Source of the DNA: Lacisediminihabitans sp040549465
GTDB lineage: Bacteria > Actinomycetota > Actinomycetes > Actinomycetales > Microbacteriaceae
DNA length: 64,000 nt
Assembly (NCBI RefSeq): GCF_040549465.1
Contig: NZ_JBEPTL010000011.1
Span: forward strand, 56,319 to 120,318
Reading direction: 5' to 3'
In this document: piece by piece, positions 31,512 through 42,503 of the stretch
Numbering within the stretch: position 1 is the first letter of the stretch
Layout of the letters: every line of letters starts with the position of its first letter
Notes under the pieces: generated by a model
Database searches by the model: none
Told to the model about the DNA's origin: nothing
What the model saw: the letters and a program-made list of their open reading frames with translations, nothing else
Translations under genes and position numbers: made by a program

Positions 31512-32441
31512 GTGGCTGCACGGTACATGCTCGTCGTCGCGCACACCGGACGAGAGGATTCGCTCGACGCCGCGGTCTCGGTGAATCGCCAGCTCATCGC
31601 CGCCGGTGTGGTGCCGGTGATGAAGCCGGACGAACACGACGATGTCGCGCATAAGGCGCCAGACCTCTCACCCGCGATGGAGGTACTCGGCGAAACCGTC
31701 GGCATCAAGGAGCTTGAACTCGTGATCGTGCTCGGCGGCGACGGCACCATTCTGCGTTCGGCCGAGCTGGTACGAGGATGCGCGGCTCCACTGCTCGGCG
31801 TGAACCTCGGACATGTCGGGTTTCTCGCCGAAAGCGAGCGGGACAACCTCACCGAGGCCGTGAGCAGGGCGCTCGCGCGCGATTACGAGGTTGAGGAGCG
31901 GATGACACTGTCCGTGCGCGTCAAGGTCGCCTCGGAGGTCGTCTACGAGACCTGGGCTCTCAACGAAGCCACCGTCGAAAAGGCAAGCCGGGAGCGGATG
32001 CTCGAAGTCGTCATCGAGGTCGATGGCCGGCCGTTGTCATCTTTCGGCTGCGACGGCGTGGTCATGTCGACGCCGACCGGTTCCACGGCCTACGCATTCT
32101 CCGCCGGCGGACCCGTGGTCTGGCCCGGGGTGGACGCCATGTTGCTCGTTCCGCTGAGCCCGCACGCCCTGTTCGGGCGACCTCTCGTGGTCGGGCCTGA
32201 CTCGGTCTTTGCGGTGGAAGTTTTGCAGCGTACCCAGGGCACCGGTGTGCTCTGGTGTGACGGCCGTCGCACGCACGACCTACCCCTTGGTGCACGTGTG
32301 GTCGTGCGACGCTCCAACGTTCCGGTGCGGCTGGCTCGCCTGCATCAGGGTCCCTTCACCGACAGGCTGGTCGGCAAGTTCAACCTGCCGACGAACGGCT
32401 GGCGTGGTCCGAACAGCAACGATGACGGTGCAGTGGCGTGA
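31512..32441 (+). CDS. nadK: NAD kinase
   Basis: NadK makes NADP from NAD. The 309-residue protein has the GGDGTILR motif at about 77-84, the NLGHVGFLAE segment, and the SPTGSTAYAFSAGGP-like loop (STPTGSTAYAFSAGGPV). I prefer GTG 31512 to ATG 31497 because GAGGAG lies seven bases before it. It overlaps recN by four bases. Confidence 0.93.
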   Translation: MAARYMLVVAHTGREDSLDAAVSVNRQLIAAGVVPVMKPDEHDDVAHKAPDLSPAMEVLGETVGIKELELVIVLGGDGTILRSAELVRGCAAPLLGVNLGHVGFLAESERDNLTEAVSRALARDYEVEERMTLSVRVKVASEVVYETWALNEATVEKASRERMLEVVIEVDGRPLSSFGCDGVVMSTPTGSTAYAFSAGGPVVWPGVDAMLLVPLSPHALFGRPLVVGPDSVFAVEVLQRTQGTGVLWCDGRRTHDLPLGARVVVRRSNVPVRLARLHQGPFTDRLVGKFNLPTNGWRGPNSNDDGAVA

Positions 32442-34135
32442 TCGAAGAAATCTCCATCCGCAACCTGGGGGTGATCGGTGAGGCGACGCTGCCTCTCGGG
32501 CCGGGGTTCACGGCCGTCACCGGTGAGACCGGTGCGGGTAAGACAATGGTGGTCACCGCTCTCGGCCTCCTGCTCGGTGAGCGCTCCGACAGTTCGATCC
32601 TCCGCCAGGGTGGCGACTCTGTGGTCATCGAAGGACGCTGGCAGATCGACCCCACCGGTTCGGTCGCCGAGCGGGTTCGCGACGCCGGTGGCGACATGGA
32701 CGGCGACGAGTTGATCCTCGGGCGTTCCGTCTCGAAAGACGGCCGGAGCCGGGCCGTCGTCGGTGGTCGTGCGGCACCCGTCGGCGTTCTCAACGAGATC
32801 GGCCAGCAACTCGTCGTGGTGCACGGACAGTCCGACCAGGTGCGGCTACGCTCCGCGACCGCCCAGCGCGAAGCTCTCGATCGTTTCGCGGGTTCTGAGC
32901 TGTCGAATCTTCTCGGCGAGTACGAGGAGACCTACCGCCGCTGGCAGTCGAACCATGGCGAGCTCGATGTTCTCGTCGCGGAGCGCGACCGCCGCGCACT
33001 GGAGGCCGACGAGCTGCGCGTCGCGATGGCCGAAATCGAGGCCGTCGCGCCGATCCGGGGTGAGGATGAGGAGCTCGCCGAGCGCGCCGAGCGGCTCAGT
33101 AACCTCGAAGACCTTCGCCTTGCCGCCGCGCAGGCGCACGAACTGATCTCCTCCGAGAGCCTCGACGAGATACCGGATGTGCTGGGACTGCTCGAGACCG
33201 CACGGCGCCAGGTGGAGCGGGCATCCGATCACGATCCGACCCTGATACCGATCATGGAGGCGATCGCGGGAGCCAGCTTCGCGGTGTCGGATGTCTCCGC
33301 CCAGCTGTCCAGTTATCTCGGCGGTATCGATGCCGATGGAGCACGCGAGCTCGAGATCGTGCAGGAGCGCCGTGCGGATCTCTCCACTCTCACCAGGAAG
33401 TACGGTCCGGGCCTCGACGATGCCATCGACTATCTCGACATCGGCAGCACCCGACTGCTCGAGCTGGACAACGATTCCGATCGCATCGACGCGCTCGGCA
33501 TCGAGGTGGGGGCTGACCGTTCACGGGTCGTGGCGCTCGCAGCCCGGCTCAGCTCTGTTCGCCGGGATTTCGCGACGCGACTTTCCGAGCGCGTGACCGC
33601 GGAACTCGGTGCGCTCGCCATGCAGAACGCGCGTCTGGTGGTGGAGGTCGCCGATCGCCAGGATTACACCCTGAGCGGCAAAGACACCGTGTCGTTCCTG
33701 CTCGCCGCACACCAGGGGGCGGAGCCGCGGCCGTTGGGCAGGGGAGCATCCGGAGGCGAGCTCTCGCGGGTCATGCTCGCGATCGAGGTCGTCATCGCCG
33801 GCAGCGACCCGGTGCCCACTTTCATCTTCGACGAGGTGGATGCGGGAGTGGGCGGGGCATCCGCCATCGAGATCGGGCGTCGACTCGCCCAGCTGGCGAA
33901 AACCGCCCAGGTGATCGCGGTGACGCACCTGGCCCAGGTCGCAGCCTTCTCGAACAACCACCTGCGCGTGGTCAAAGACAGTGACGGCGAGGTCACCGCC
34001 AGCAGCGTGCAGCAATTGCAGGGCGACGAGCGGGTGGTGGAGATGGCTCGCCTGCTCTCCGGTCTGCAGGAGTCCGAGAGTGGGCTCGAACACGCACGAG
34101 AACTGATCGAGACGGCTCGTTCGCTCGACAGCTGA
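32438..34135 (+). CDS. recN: DNA repair protein RecN
   Basis: This 565-residue SMC-like ATPase has Walker A GETGAGKTM at about 28-36, coiled-coil arms in the middle, the signature RGASGGELSRVMLAIEVV and Walker B FIFDEVDAGVGG. RecN is recruited to double-strand breaks. The order tlyA-nadK-recN is conserved. Confidence 0.94.
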   Translation: MIEEISIRNLGVIGEATLPLGPGFTAVTGETGAGKTMVVTALGLLLGERSDSSILRQGGDSVVIEGRWQIDPTGSVAERVRDAGGDMDGDELILGRSVSKDGRSRAVVGGRAAPVGVLNEIGQQLVVVHGQSDQVRLRSATAQREALDRFAGSELSNLLGEYEETYRRWQSNHGELDVLVAERDRRALEADELRVAMAEIEAVAPIRGEDEELAERAERLSNLEDLRLAAAQAHELISSESLDEIPDVLGLLETARRQVERASDHDPTLIPIMEAIAGASFAVSDVSAQLSSYLGGIDADGARELEIVQERRADLSTLTRKYGPGLDDAIDYLDIGSTRLLELDNDSDRIDALGIEVGADRSRVVALAARLSSVRRDFATRLSERVTAELGALAMQNARLVVEVADRQDYTLSGKDTVSFLLAAHQGAEPRPLGRGASGGELSRVMLAIEVVIAGSDPVPTFIFDEVDAGVGGASAIEIGRRLAQLAKTAQVIAVTHLAQVAAFSNNHLRVVKDSDGEVTASSVQQLQGDERVVEMARLLSGLQESESGLEHARELIETARSLDS

Positions 34136-34201
34136 GACTGGCCGATATCCGGCACGTCGCGCCACGCAGAGCGCCTCTTCGCCCTGATAAGCTGTAACCC
34201 C

Positions 34202-35879
<1,678 letters not shown>

Positions 35880-35890
<11 letters not shown>

Positions 35891-36512
35891 GCTGGTCGAC
35901 GACGCCTTCCCGGTGAAGGTCGAGTCGAGCGACGTTCGGTTCCATGGACATGTCTGGAACATCCGCCAGGATACGTTCGAGTACGGCGACTCGAGCATCA
36001 CGCGGGAGTACGTTGACCACACTGGGGCGGTCGCGATCCTCGCCATGGACGACCACGACCGAGTGCTGCTGATCAAGCAGTATCGGCATCCGATCGGCGC
36101 CCGAGACTGGGAGATTCCGGCCGGGTTGCTCGACATTGACGGCGAATCGCCGGTGATCGGCGCCCAGCGGGAGTTGGCCGAGGAGGTCGACCTGGTCGCC
36201 GCGGACTGGAAGCTGCTCTGCGATTTCGCCATCTCTCCCGGTGGCAGCAACGAGGTCATCCGCGTCTACCTCGCCCGGGGCTTGACGGCTACCGATAGCG
36301 TTTTCGACCGCGGTGAGGAAGAGGCCGACATCGAGACTCGCTGGGCGGATCTCGACGAGGCGGTGGACGCGGTGCTGACGCGCTCCGTCGGCAACTCGAT
36401 CCTGTCTATTGCTGTACTGGCTGCCCAGGCGTCGCGCGCACGCGATTGGACGAACCTCGGCGACGCGGATTCGCCGTGGCCGCGGCATCCGAAGCTGCGG
36501 TCACGTGACTAA
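35880..36512 (+). CDS. Nudix hydrolase, ADP-ribose pyrophosphatase type
   Basis: The 210-residue protein has a Nudix box ending QRELAEEVDLV at about 98-108 after PAGLLDIDGE, one residue longer in its first part than the consensus, as often seen in actinobacterial ADP-ribose pyrophosphatases. It probably cleaves ADP-ribose or a related NDP-sugar. It overlaps pyrG by 11 bases and xerD by eight. Confidence 0.88.
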
Positions 36513-37443
36513 CGAGCAGGCATCGGCACTCGACGGCGCTGTCGACCGATATCTGCGCCACGTCTCGATCGAGCGTGGACTCGCCGTCAATACGGTAGCA
36601 GCCTACCGGCGCGATCTCACGGGCTACCGCGACAGTCTCGCCGCCCGGGATGTGACGACTCCTGAGGGGATAACCCAGGCCGACGTGTCGGCCTTCGCTC
36701 AGGAGCTGCGCACGCGGCCGGAAGGGGCGCTCACCGCCTCCTCGATGGCGCGGATGCTGTCGTCGGTGCGCAGCTTCCACCGGTTTCTGCTCGAGGAGGG
36801 GCTCGTCGTCGTGGATGTTGCGGTGGATGTGAAACCACCGAAGCTCGCAAGTCGGCTGCCCAAGGCGATCAGTATCGAGCAGATGGCGGCCGTGCTGGAT
36901 GCGGCGATCGGCGACGACATCCAGTCGCTGCGGGACAAAGCGCTGCTCGAGTTGCTTTACGCGACGGGTGCGCGCATCTCCGAGGCTGTCGACTTGAACG
37001 TCGACGACGTCATCGGAGATGAGGGGGGCAGCGTGGATGTCGTGCGACTCTTCGGCAAGGGCGGCAAACAGCGGATCGTGCCGCTCGGCAGTTTCGCGCG
37101 GAGTGCCATCGACGCCTACCTCGTGCGGGCGCGTCCGCTGCTGTCGGTTCGCGGCAAGTCCACCCCGGCACTGTTCCTCGGACTGCGCGGGCAGCGCGTG
37201 TCACGCCAGAACGCGTGGCTCATCATCCGGGCGCGGGCGGAGAAGGCTCGGCTCGGCTTCGAGATTTCGCCGCACACGTTCCGCCACTCCTTCGCCACCC
37301 ACCTGCTCGCCGGGGGAGCGGACGTACGCGTGGTGCAGGAGTTGCTCGGCCATTCCTCAGTCGCGACGACCCAGATCTACACGCTGGTGACCGCCGACAC
37401 CCTGCGCGACATGTACACGACGGCCCATCCGCGAGCCCGTTAA
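36505..37443 (+). CDS. xerD: Tyrosine recombinase XerD
   Basis: The 312-residue recombinase has an N-terminal SAM-like domain and a catalytic domain with ATGARISEAVDL (Arg), HTFRHSFATHLL (H-x-x-R), LGHSSVATTQIY (His and Tyr nucleophile). XerD resolves chromosome dimers at dif. The following parA-scpA-scpB genes are chromosome-segregation functions and this order is conserved. The start GTG 36505 is chosen since the SAM domain begins with MTNEQASALDG. Confidence 0.93.
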   Translation: MTNEQASALDGAVDRYLRHVSIERGLAVNTVAAYRRDLTGYRDSLAARDVTTPEGITQADVSAFAQELRTRPEGALTASSMARMLSSVRSFHRFLLEEGLVVVDVAVDVKPPKLASRLPKAISIEQMAAVLDAAIGDDIQSLRDKALLELLYATGARISEAVDLNVDDVIGDEGGSVDVVRLFGKGGKQRIVPLGSFARSAIDAYLVRARPLLSVRGKSTPALFLGLRGQRVSRQNAWLIIRARAEKARLGFEISPHTFRHSFATHLLAGGADVRVVQELLGHSSVATTQIYTLVTADTLRDMYTTAHPRAR

Positions 37444-37562
37444 GAGCGCCGGATGCGCGGGTGCGGAGAATCACGCAGGCGAGCCTCGCGATCCCGCAGC
37501 GACGCTTGGGTAGAATCGTCTCGGTCGGCAGGCGCCGGCGACCAAAGGTAAGGAATGTCGGG

Positions 37563-38453
37563 ATGACAGCTAAGCGGAACAGGTCGGCTGAACAACTCAC
37601 CGGTATCGACGTCCCCGCGAACGGGCCGACTGGTCGCCCACTCAGGCCTTTCGCCGAGCCTAAGCCGCTCGGCTCCCATGGTCCAGCGCGCATCATCGCT
37701 CTCTGCAACCAGAAGGGCGGAGTCGGCAAGACCACAACCGCCATCAGCCTCGGAGCCTCTCTCGCCGGCTACGGCCGTCGCGTTCTCGCCATCGACTTCG
37801 ACCCCCAGGGGGCTCTTTCCGCTGGGCTTGGCGTGGCGATGCACGACGTCGCGAACATCTACGACCTCATGCTCGGCACGGTAAAGGACGCCCACGAGGC
37901 GATCCAGGAGACATCGACGCCGAACCTCGACATCATCCCCGCCAACATCGACCTGTCAGCGGCCGAGGTGCATCTCGTCAACGAGGTCGCGCGCGAACAG
38001 ATCCTGGCCAGGGTGCTGCGCCAGGTGAGCGGCGAATACGACGTGATCCTCATCGACTGCCAGCCGTCTCTCGGGCTCTTGACCGTTAATGCGCTCACCG
38101 CGGCGCACGGCGTGCTGATTCCCCTGGAATGCGAGTTCTTCGCCCTTCGTGGTGTGGCGCTGCTGGTGGAGACCATCGACAAGGTCAAGGACAGGCTGAA
38201 CCCGGCCCTCGACCTGGACGGCATCCTCGCCACGATGTACGACTCCCGCACGCTGCACTCCCGCGAGGTGCTGGAGCGCGTGGTCGAGACCTTCGGCGAC
38301 AAGGTGTTCGAGACTGTCATCGGCCGGACGGTGAAGTTTCCGGATGCCAGCGTCTCCGGTACGCCGATCACCCAGTTCGCTCCCGATCACCAGGCGGCGG
38401 AGGCCTACCGTCAGCTCGCCAGAGAGTTGATCTCCCGTGGCGCAATCGCCTAG
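37563..38453 (+). CDS. ParA/Soj family chromosome segregation ATPase
   Basis: The 296-residue protein has an approximately 45-residue N-terminal extension and then a deviant Walker A QKGGVGKTTTAI, the IDFDPQG A' motif, and IDCQPSLG Walker B. It is the ParA paralogue that lies before scpAB, not the one next to parB at the origin. GGTAAGGA precedes the ATG. It overlaps scpA. Confidence 0.9.
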   Translation: MTAKRNRSAEQLTGIDVPANGPTGRPLRPFAEPKPLGSHGPARIIALCNQKGGVGKTTTAISLGASLAGYGRRVLAIDFDPQGALSAGLGVAMHDVANIYDLMLGTVKDAHEAIQETSTPNLDIIPANIDLSAAEVHLVNEVAREQILARVLRQVSGEYDVILIDCQPSLGLLTVNALTAAHGVLIPLECEFFALRGVALLVETIDKVKDRLNPALDLDGILATMYDSRTLHSREVLERVVETFGDKVFETVIGRTVKFPDASVSGTPITQFAPDHQAAEAYRQLARELISRGAIA

Positions 38454-39273
38454 CGCCAACACGCAACTGTCCGTCGGCGAGCCGGACGAAGCATCCGGGT
38501 TCTCCGTCAGTCTGAGCAACTTCAACGGTCCGTTCGACCTGCTGCTGTCGCTGATCGCCAAGCATGAGCTCGACATCACCGAGATTTCGCTGAGCATCGT
38601 CACCGGCGAGTTCATCTCCTACCTTCGCCAGCTCGATTCGGTCGAGGAGCTCGATCAGGCCAGCGAGTTCCTGGTCGTCGCGGCGACACTGCTCGACCTC
38701 AAGGTCGCCGGACTCCTGCCGCAGGGCGAACTGGTGGATGCCGAGGACGTCGCGCTGCTCGAGGCACGCGATCTGTTGTTCGCCCGCCTGCTGCAGTACC
38801 GCGCCTTCAAGGAGGTGACGACCTGGTTCTCCGGCCAACTCGACGCCGAATCCACCCGTCATGTGCGCTCGGTGCGCCTGGAGGAGAAGTACCGGCGGCA
38901 GACGCCAGAACTGGTATGGACGCTGAGCGCGGAGGACTTCGCCGCGCTCGCCGCTCTCGCTCTCACGCCGCGCGAGCTTCCCACTGTCGGGCTCGACCAC
39001 CTGCACGCGCCGCTGGTGAGCATCCGGGAACAGGCGGCCCACATCGTGGCGATGCTGCGCAGCGAGGAGACGATGACCTTTCGTCAGCTGATCGCCGGGG
39101 CGGAACTGAAGGGCGTCGTCATCGCACGCTTTCTCGCGGTGCTCGAGCTGTATCGCGCCGCATCCATCTCTTTCGACCAGTTGGAACCGCTGGGCGAACT
39201 CACGATCCGCTGGACCGCCGAACAGTGGTCAGAGGAGAGCCTGGCCAGTTTGGGAGCTGATTACGATGGTTGA
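38437..39273 (+). CDS. scpA: Segregation and condensation protein A
   Basis: The 278-residue kleisin begins its domain at FSVSLSNFNGPFDLLLSLIAKHELDITEISL and has the winged-helix C-terminus. ScpA bridges the SMC heads in the condensin complex. It overlaps scpB by eight bases. Confidence 0.93.
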   Translation: MAQSPSANTQLSVGEPDEASGFSVSLSNFNGPFDLLLSLIAKHELDITEISLSIVTGEFISYLRQLDSVEELDQASEFLVVAATLLDLKVAGLLPQGELVDAEDVALLEARDLLFARLLQYRAFKEVTTWFSGQLDAESTRHVRSVRLEEKYRRQTPELVWTLSAEDFAALAALALTPRELPTVGLDHLHAPLVSIREQAAHIVAMLRSEETMTFRQLIAGAELKGVVIARFLAVLELYRAASISFDQLEPLGELTIRWTAEQWSEESLASLGADYDG

Positions 39274-39862
39274 CACCGAAACGATGCTGATCGAGGAGAC
39301 CGCACGACCGATCGTGGACCTCGAGCGGGCGATCGAAGCGATTCTCATGGTCGCGGATGAGCCGCAGAGCCTCGTCTCCCTCGCCACCTCGCTCGGCAGC
39401 CCAGTGCCAGCCGTGCGGCAGTCGATCGAGCGCCTAGTCGCCGACTTCGACGGCGAGAACGGTGGGGTGCGTCGTGGCTTCGAACTGCGCGAGGTCGGCG
39501 GCGGATGGCGGATGTACGTGCGTGCGGAGTACGACGACGCCGTGCGTGACTTCGTGCTCACCCAGAACCCCAGTCGGCTGTCGCAGGCGGCACTCGAGAC
39601 CCTCGCCGTGATCACCTACAAGCAGCCGATCAGCCGCGGTGCGATCGCCTCGATCCGTGCGGTCAACGTCGACTCCGTCGTGCGCACACTGCTCGGGCGG
39701 GGACTCATTACCGAAGCGTTCACCGACAGCGAGACCGGCGCCATCCACTACGCCACCACCGACACCCTGCTCGCGCAGCTCGGCGTCAATTCCCTCGACG
39801 AACTGCCGCAGATCTCGCCGCTACTCGCCGACGGCTCGGAGGGTTTCGACGATGTCCGTTGA
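39266..39862 (+). CDS. scpB: Segregation and condensation protein B
   Basis: The 198-residue protein has the two winged-helix domains of ScpB; RAIEAILMVADEP and the LSQAALETLAVITYKQPISR motif are diagnostic. It binds ScpA in the SMC condensin. The gene overlaps the following pseudouridine synthase by 11 bases. Confidence 0.93.
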   Translation: MVDTETMLIEETARPIVDLERAIEAILMVADEPQSLVSLATSLGSPVPAVRQSIERLVADFDGENGGVRRGFELREVGGGWRMYVRAEYDDAVRDFVLTQNPSRLSQAALETLAVITYKQPISRGAIASIRAVNVDSVVRTLLGRGLITEAFTDSETGAIHYATTDTLLAQLGVNSLDELPQISPLLADGSEGFDDVR

Positions 39863-40637
39863 CCGCGACCCCGCCGAGGACGGCGTGCGCCTGCAGAAGC
39901 TCATGGCGGCGGCAGGCGTCGCATCCCGCCGCGTCTCGGAGAACCTGATCGAGGCCGGCCGGGTCGAAGTGAACGGCGAGGTCGTGACCGAACTGGGACG
40001 GCGTGTTCTCGAGACGGATCTCGTCGCCGTGGACGGTGTCGCCATCCAGCTCGACACCTCGCGCCGCTATCTCATGCTCAACAAACCTGTTGGCATCGTG
40101 AGCTCGCTGCAGGATGACCGTGGCCGCCCCGACCTGCAGCGCTTCGTCTCCCGCTACGACGAGCGGCTCTTCAACGTCGGACGCTTGGATGCGCAGACCT
40201 CCGGACTCCTGATCCTCACCAACGACGGCGAACTCGCCCACGTGCTCGCGCATCCATCCTTCGGCGTGATGAAGACCTACATCGCCAAGGTCGAGGGCCG
40301 CGTCTCTGCCCAGACCGTGGCAAAGCTGACCGCCGGCGTCGAACTCGAGGATGGCCCGATCACCGCAGACAAGGCACGCATCGTCGGCCAGGCAGGCGCA
40401 TCGGAGACCATGGTGGAGATCACCCTGCACTCGGGGCGCAACCGGATCGTCCGCAGGATGCTCGAGGAGGTCGGTCATCCGGTGATTGATCTCGTGCGCA
40501 GGCAGTTCGGTCCGCTTCACCTCGGCACTCTGGCCCACGGCGAGATCCGCGACCTCACTAAGGTGGAACTCGGGGCATTGCTGACCATCTCGCGCGAGGC
40601 GAACCGCACGGTGGCCGGCCAGACCGAGGAAGGATAG
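39852..40637 (+). CDS. RluB-type 23S rRNA pseudouridine synthase
   Basis: The 261-residue protein has an S4 domain (about 12-60) and an RsuA/RluB catalytic domain with the aspartate in GRLDAQTSGLLILTNDG. It isomerises a uridine in ribosomal RNA, most likely 23S. The scpA-scpB-rluB order is common in Gram-positive bacteria. Confidence 0.9.
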   Translation: MSVDRDPAEDGVRLQKLMAAAGVASRRVSENLIEAGRVEVNGEVVTELGRRVLETDLVAVDGVAIQLDTSRRYLMLNKPVGIVSSLQDDRGRPDLQRFVSRYDERLFNVGRLDAQTSGLLILTNDGELAHVLAHPSFGVMKTYIAKVEGRVSAQTVAKLTAGVELEDGPITADKARIVGQAGASETMVEITLHSGRNRIVRRMLEEVGHPVIDLVRRQFGPLHLGTLAHGEIRDLTKVELGALLTISREANRTVAGQTEEG

Positions 40638-40705
40638 CAGCGTGCCGGCACACATACCTCGGCGGCTCCATCGCGCTTCGCCTCAACCTCCCACAGTAGG
40701 CGGAC

Positions 40706-41797
40706 ATGAACGGTAGTCGGATCATCGGACAGGTGCGCGTCGTGGGCGCGGGCCTTCTCGGCGCGAGTGTCGGCCTCGGGCTGAAGACACTGGGTGTCGA
40801 TGTGGTGGTGCATGACGCGTCGCCCGCCAACCTGAGCCTCGCGATCGATTACGGGGCGGGCCGCGCCGCACGCGACACCGACAACCCGACGCTCATCGTC
40901 GTTGCGGTGCCGCCGGATGTCACGGCATCCGTCGTCGCGGCCGAACTCGCCGCCTACCCTGACGCCCTGGTGACGGATGTCGCGAGCGTGAAGGTGGCTC
41001 CACTGGCAGGGCTTCGTGCGGCAGGGGCCGACGTGGCCAGGTACATCGGATCGCACCCCCTTGCCGGACGGGAACGCGGGGGAGCCATCTCCGCCCGCGC
41101 CGACCTCTTCCTCGGTCGTCCATGGGTCATCGCCCCGCACGATGACATGCCAGCGGCCCAGGTCGGCATCATCGAAGACCTGGTGCTCGACCTCGGGGCT
41201 GCCCCGGTGACGATGACCGCGGAGCAGCACGACAGCAGTGTTGCTCTCGTCTCGCACGTTCCCCAGGTGATCGCGACACTGCTCGCAAAGCAGCTGCTCG
41301 GATCCACGGAGGCCGCGCTGTCCCTCTCTGGGCAGGGCCTCAGGGACACGACGCGCATCGCCTCCAGCGATCCGGAGCTGTGGGTACAGATTCTCGGCGC
41401 GAACTCGACAGATATCGTCGAGATCCTCCGCCGCTTTCGGGAGGATCTCGATGGCCTGCTCGGAGCGCTGGACGCACCAGCAGTTCCCGGGGCACGTCGC
41501 GCTCTCGCCGAGGTGCTGGCCGCGGGCAACGCCGGCGTCGCCCGCATCCCTGGCAAACACGGCCAGGATCGCCGCTTCAGCCAGATCGTGATCATGGTCG
41601 ATGACAGGCCGGGGGAGCTGGCCAGGCTGCTCACCGAGATCGGCGAAGCGGGCGTGAATATGGAAGACCTCCGGCTCGAGCACTCGCCGGGTGCCGAGAT
41701 CGGACTCGCCGAGATATCCGTGCTGCCCGAGGTGGAGCAGCGACTGGTCGAAGAACTCGAAGCCGGCGGATGGAAGATTGCGGGAGCGTGGAAATGA
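40706..41797 (+). CDS. tyrA: Prephenate dehydrogenase
   Basis: The 363-residue protein has a Rossmann NAD motif VGAGLLGASVGLGLK, a helical prephenate domain with GSHPLAGRERGG, and a C-terminal ACT domain (about 290-360, starting IVIMVDDRPGELARLL) that probably binds tyrosine for feedback. It makes 4-hydroxyphenylpyruvate for tyrosine. Its stop overlaps the cmk start. Confidence 0.92.
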   Translation: MNGSRIIGQVRVVGAGLLGASVGLGLKTLGVDVVVHDASPANLSLAIDYGAGRAARDTDNPTLIVVAVPPDVTASVVAAELAAYPDALVTDVASVKVAPLAGLRAAGADVARYIGSHPLAGRERGGAISARADLFLGRPWVIAPHDDMPAAQVGIIEDLVLDLGAAPVTMTAEQHDSSVALVSHVPQVIATLLAKQLLGSTEAALSLSGQGLRDTTRIASSDPELWVQILGANSTDIVEILRRFREDLDGLLGALDAPAVPGARRALAEVLAAGNAGVARIPGKHGQDRRFSQIVIMVDDRPGELARLLTEIGEAGVNMEDLRLEHSPGAEIGLAEISVLPEVEQRLVEELEAGGWKIAGAWK

Positions 41798-42462
41798 CCA
41801 GGACTTTGGTGGCGATCGATGGTCCGGCGGGGAGCGGCAAATCGAGCGTGAGCCGGGCATCCGCTCGTGCTCTCGGTTTCGACTACCAGGACAGCGGAGC
41901 CGCCTATCGCGCCCTCTCCTGGAACGCTCTCGAGCGCGGCGTCGACACCCAGGATGCGGAGGCGGTGATCGCGTCGCTCGGCGATTTCGACTATTCGATC
42001 GGCACCGACCCCGACGATTACTACGTGCGCGTCGGCCCAACGGATGTCACGGAGGCTATCCGTGATCCGCGCATCTCCGCCGTGGTCTCCCACATCGCGC
42101 GCGTGCCTGCTGTGCGTTCCTACCTCGTCGACCTTTTCCGCCGGGTCATCGAATCGAGCGAACGACCGGGGATCATCACCGAGGGCCGGGACATCACGAC
42201 GGTGGTCTCACCCGACGCCGATGTGCGAATTCTGCTCACCGCATCCGAAGAAGCTAGAATGGCCAGGCGTTCAGCTGAAATCCCCGGGCAGTCTGCCGGG
42301 AAGGTTGCCGAGCAACTCAGTTCGCGCGACGCCCAGGATTCCCGGGTTGTCGACTTCATGAACGCCGCCGATGGTGTGACCACCGTCGATTCAACCCATC
42401 TCGACTTCAACCAGACCGTGTCAGCGGTCGTTGCCCTGGTTAATCAGGCGCGGGTTGAGTAA
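41794..42462 (+). CDS. cmk: Cytidylate kinase
   Basis: Cmk phosphorylates CMP and dCMP. The 222-residue protein has the P-loop GPAGSGKSS at about 10-18, the DSGAAYRALSW substrate segment and EGRDITTVVSPDAD. The ATG 41794 overlaps the upstream stop (ATGA). Confidence 0.95.
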   Translation: MTRTLVAIDGPAGSGKSSVSRASARALGFDYQDSGAAYRALSWNALERGVDTQDAEAVIASLGDFDYSIGTDPDDYYVRVGPTDVTEAIRDPRISAVVSHIARVPAVRSYLVDLFRRVIESSERPGIITEGRDITTVVSPDADVRILLTASEEARMARRSAEIPGQSAGKVAEQLSSRDAQDSRVVDFMNAADGVTTVDSTHLDFNQTVSAVVALVNQARVE

Positions 42463-42503
42463 CGTGCGAAGCGCGTGCATCGAAACCACTTAAAGGACAA
42501 CGC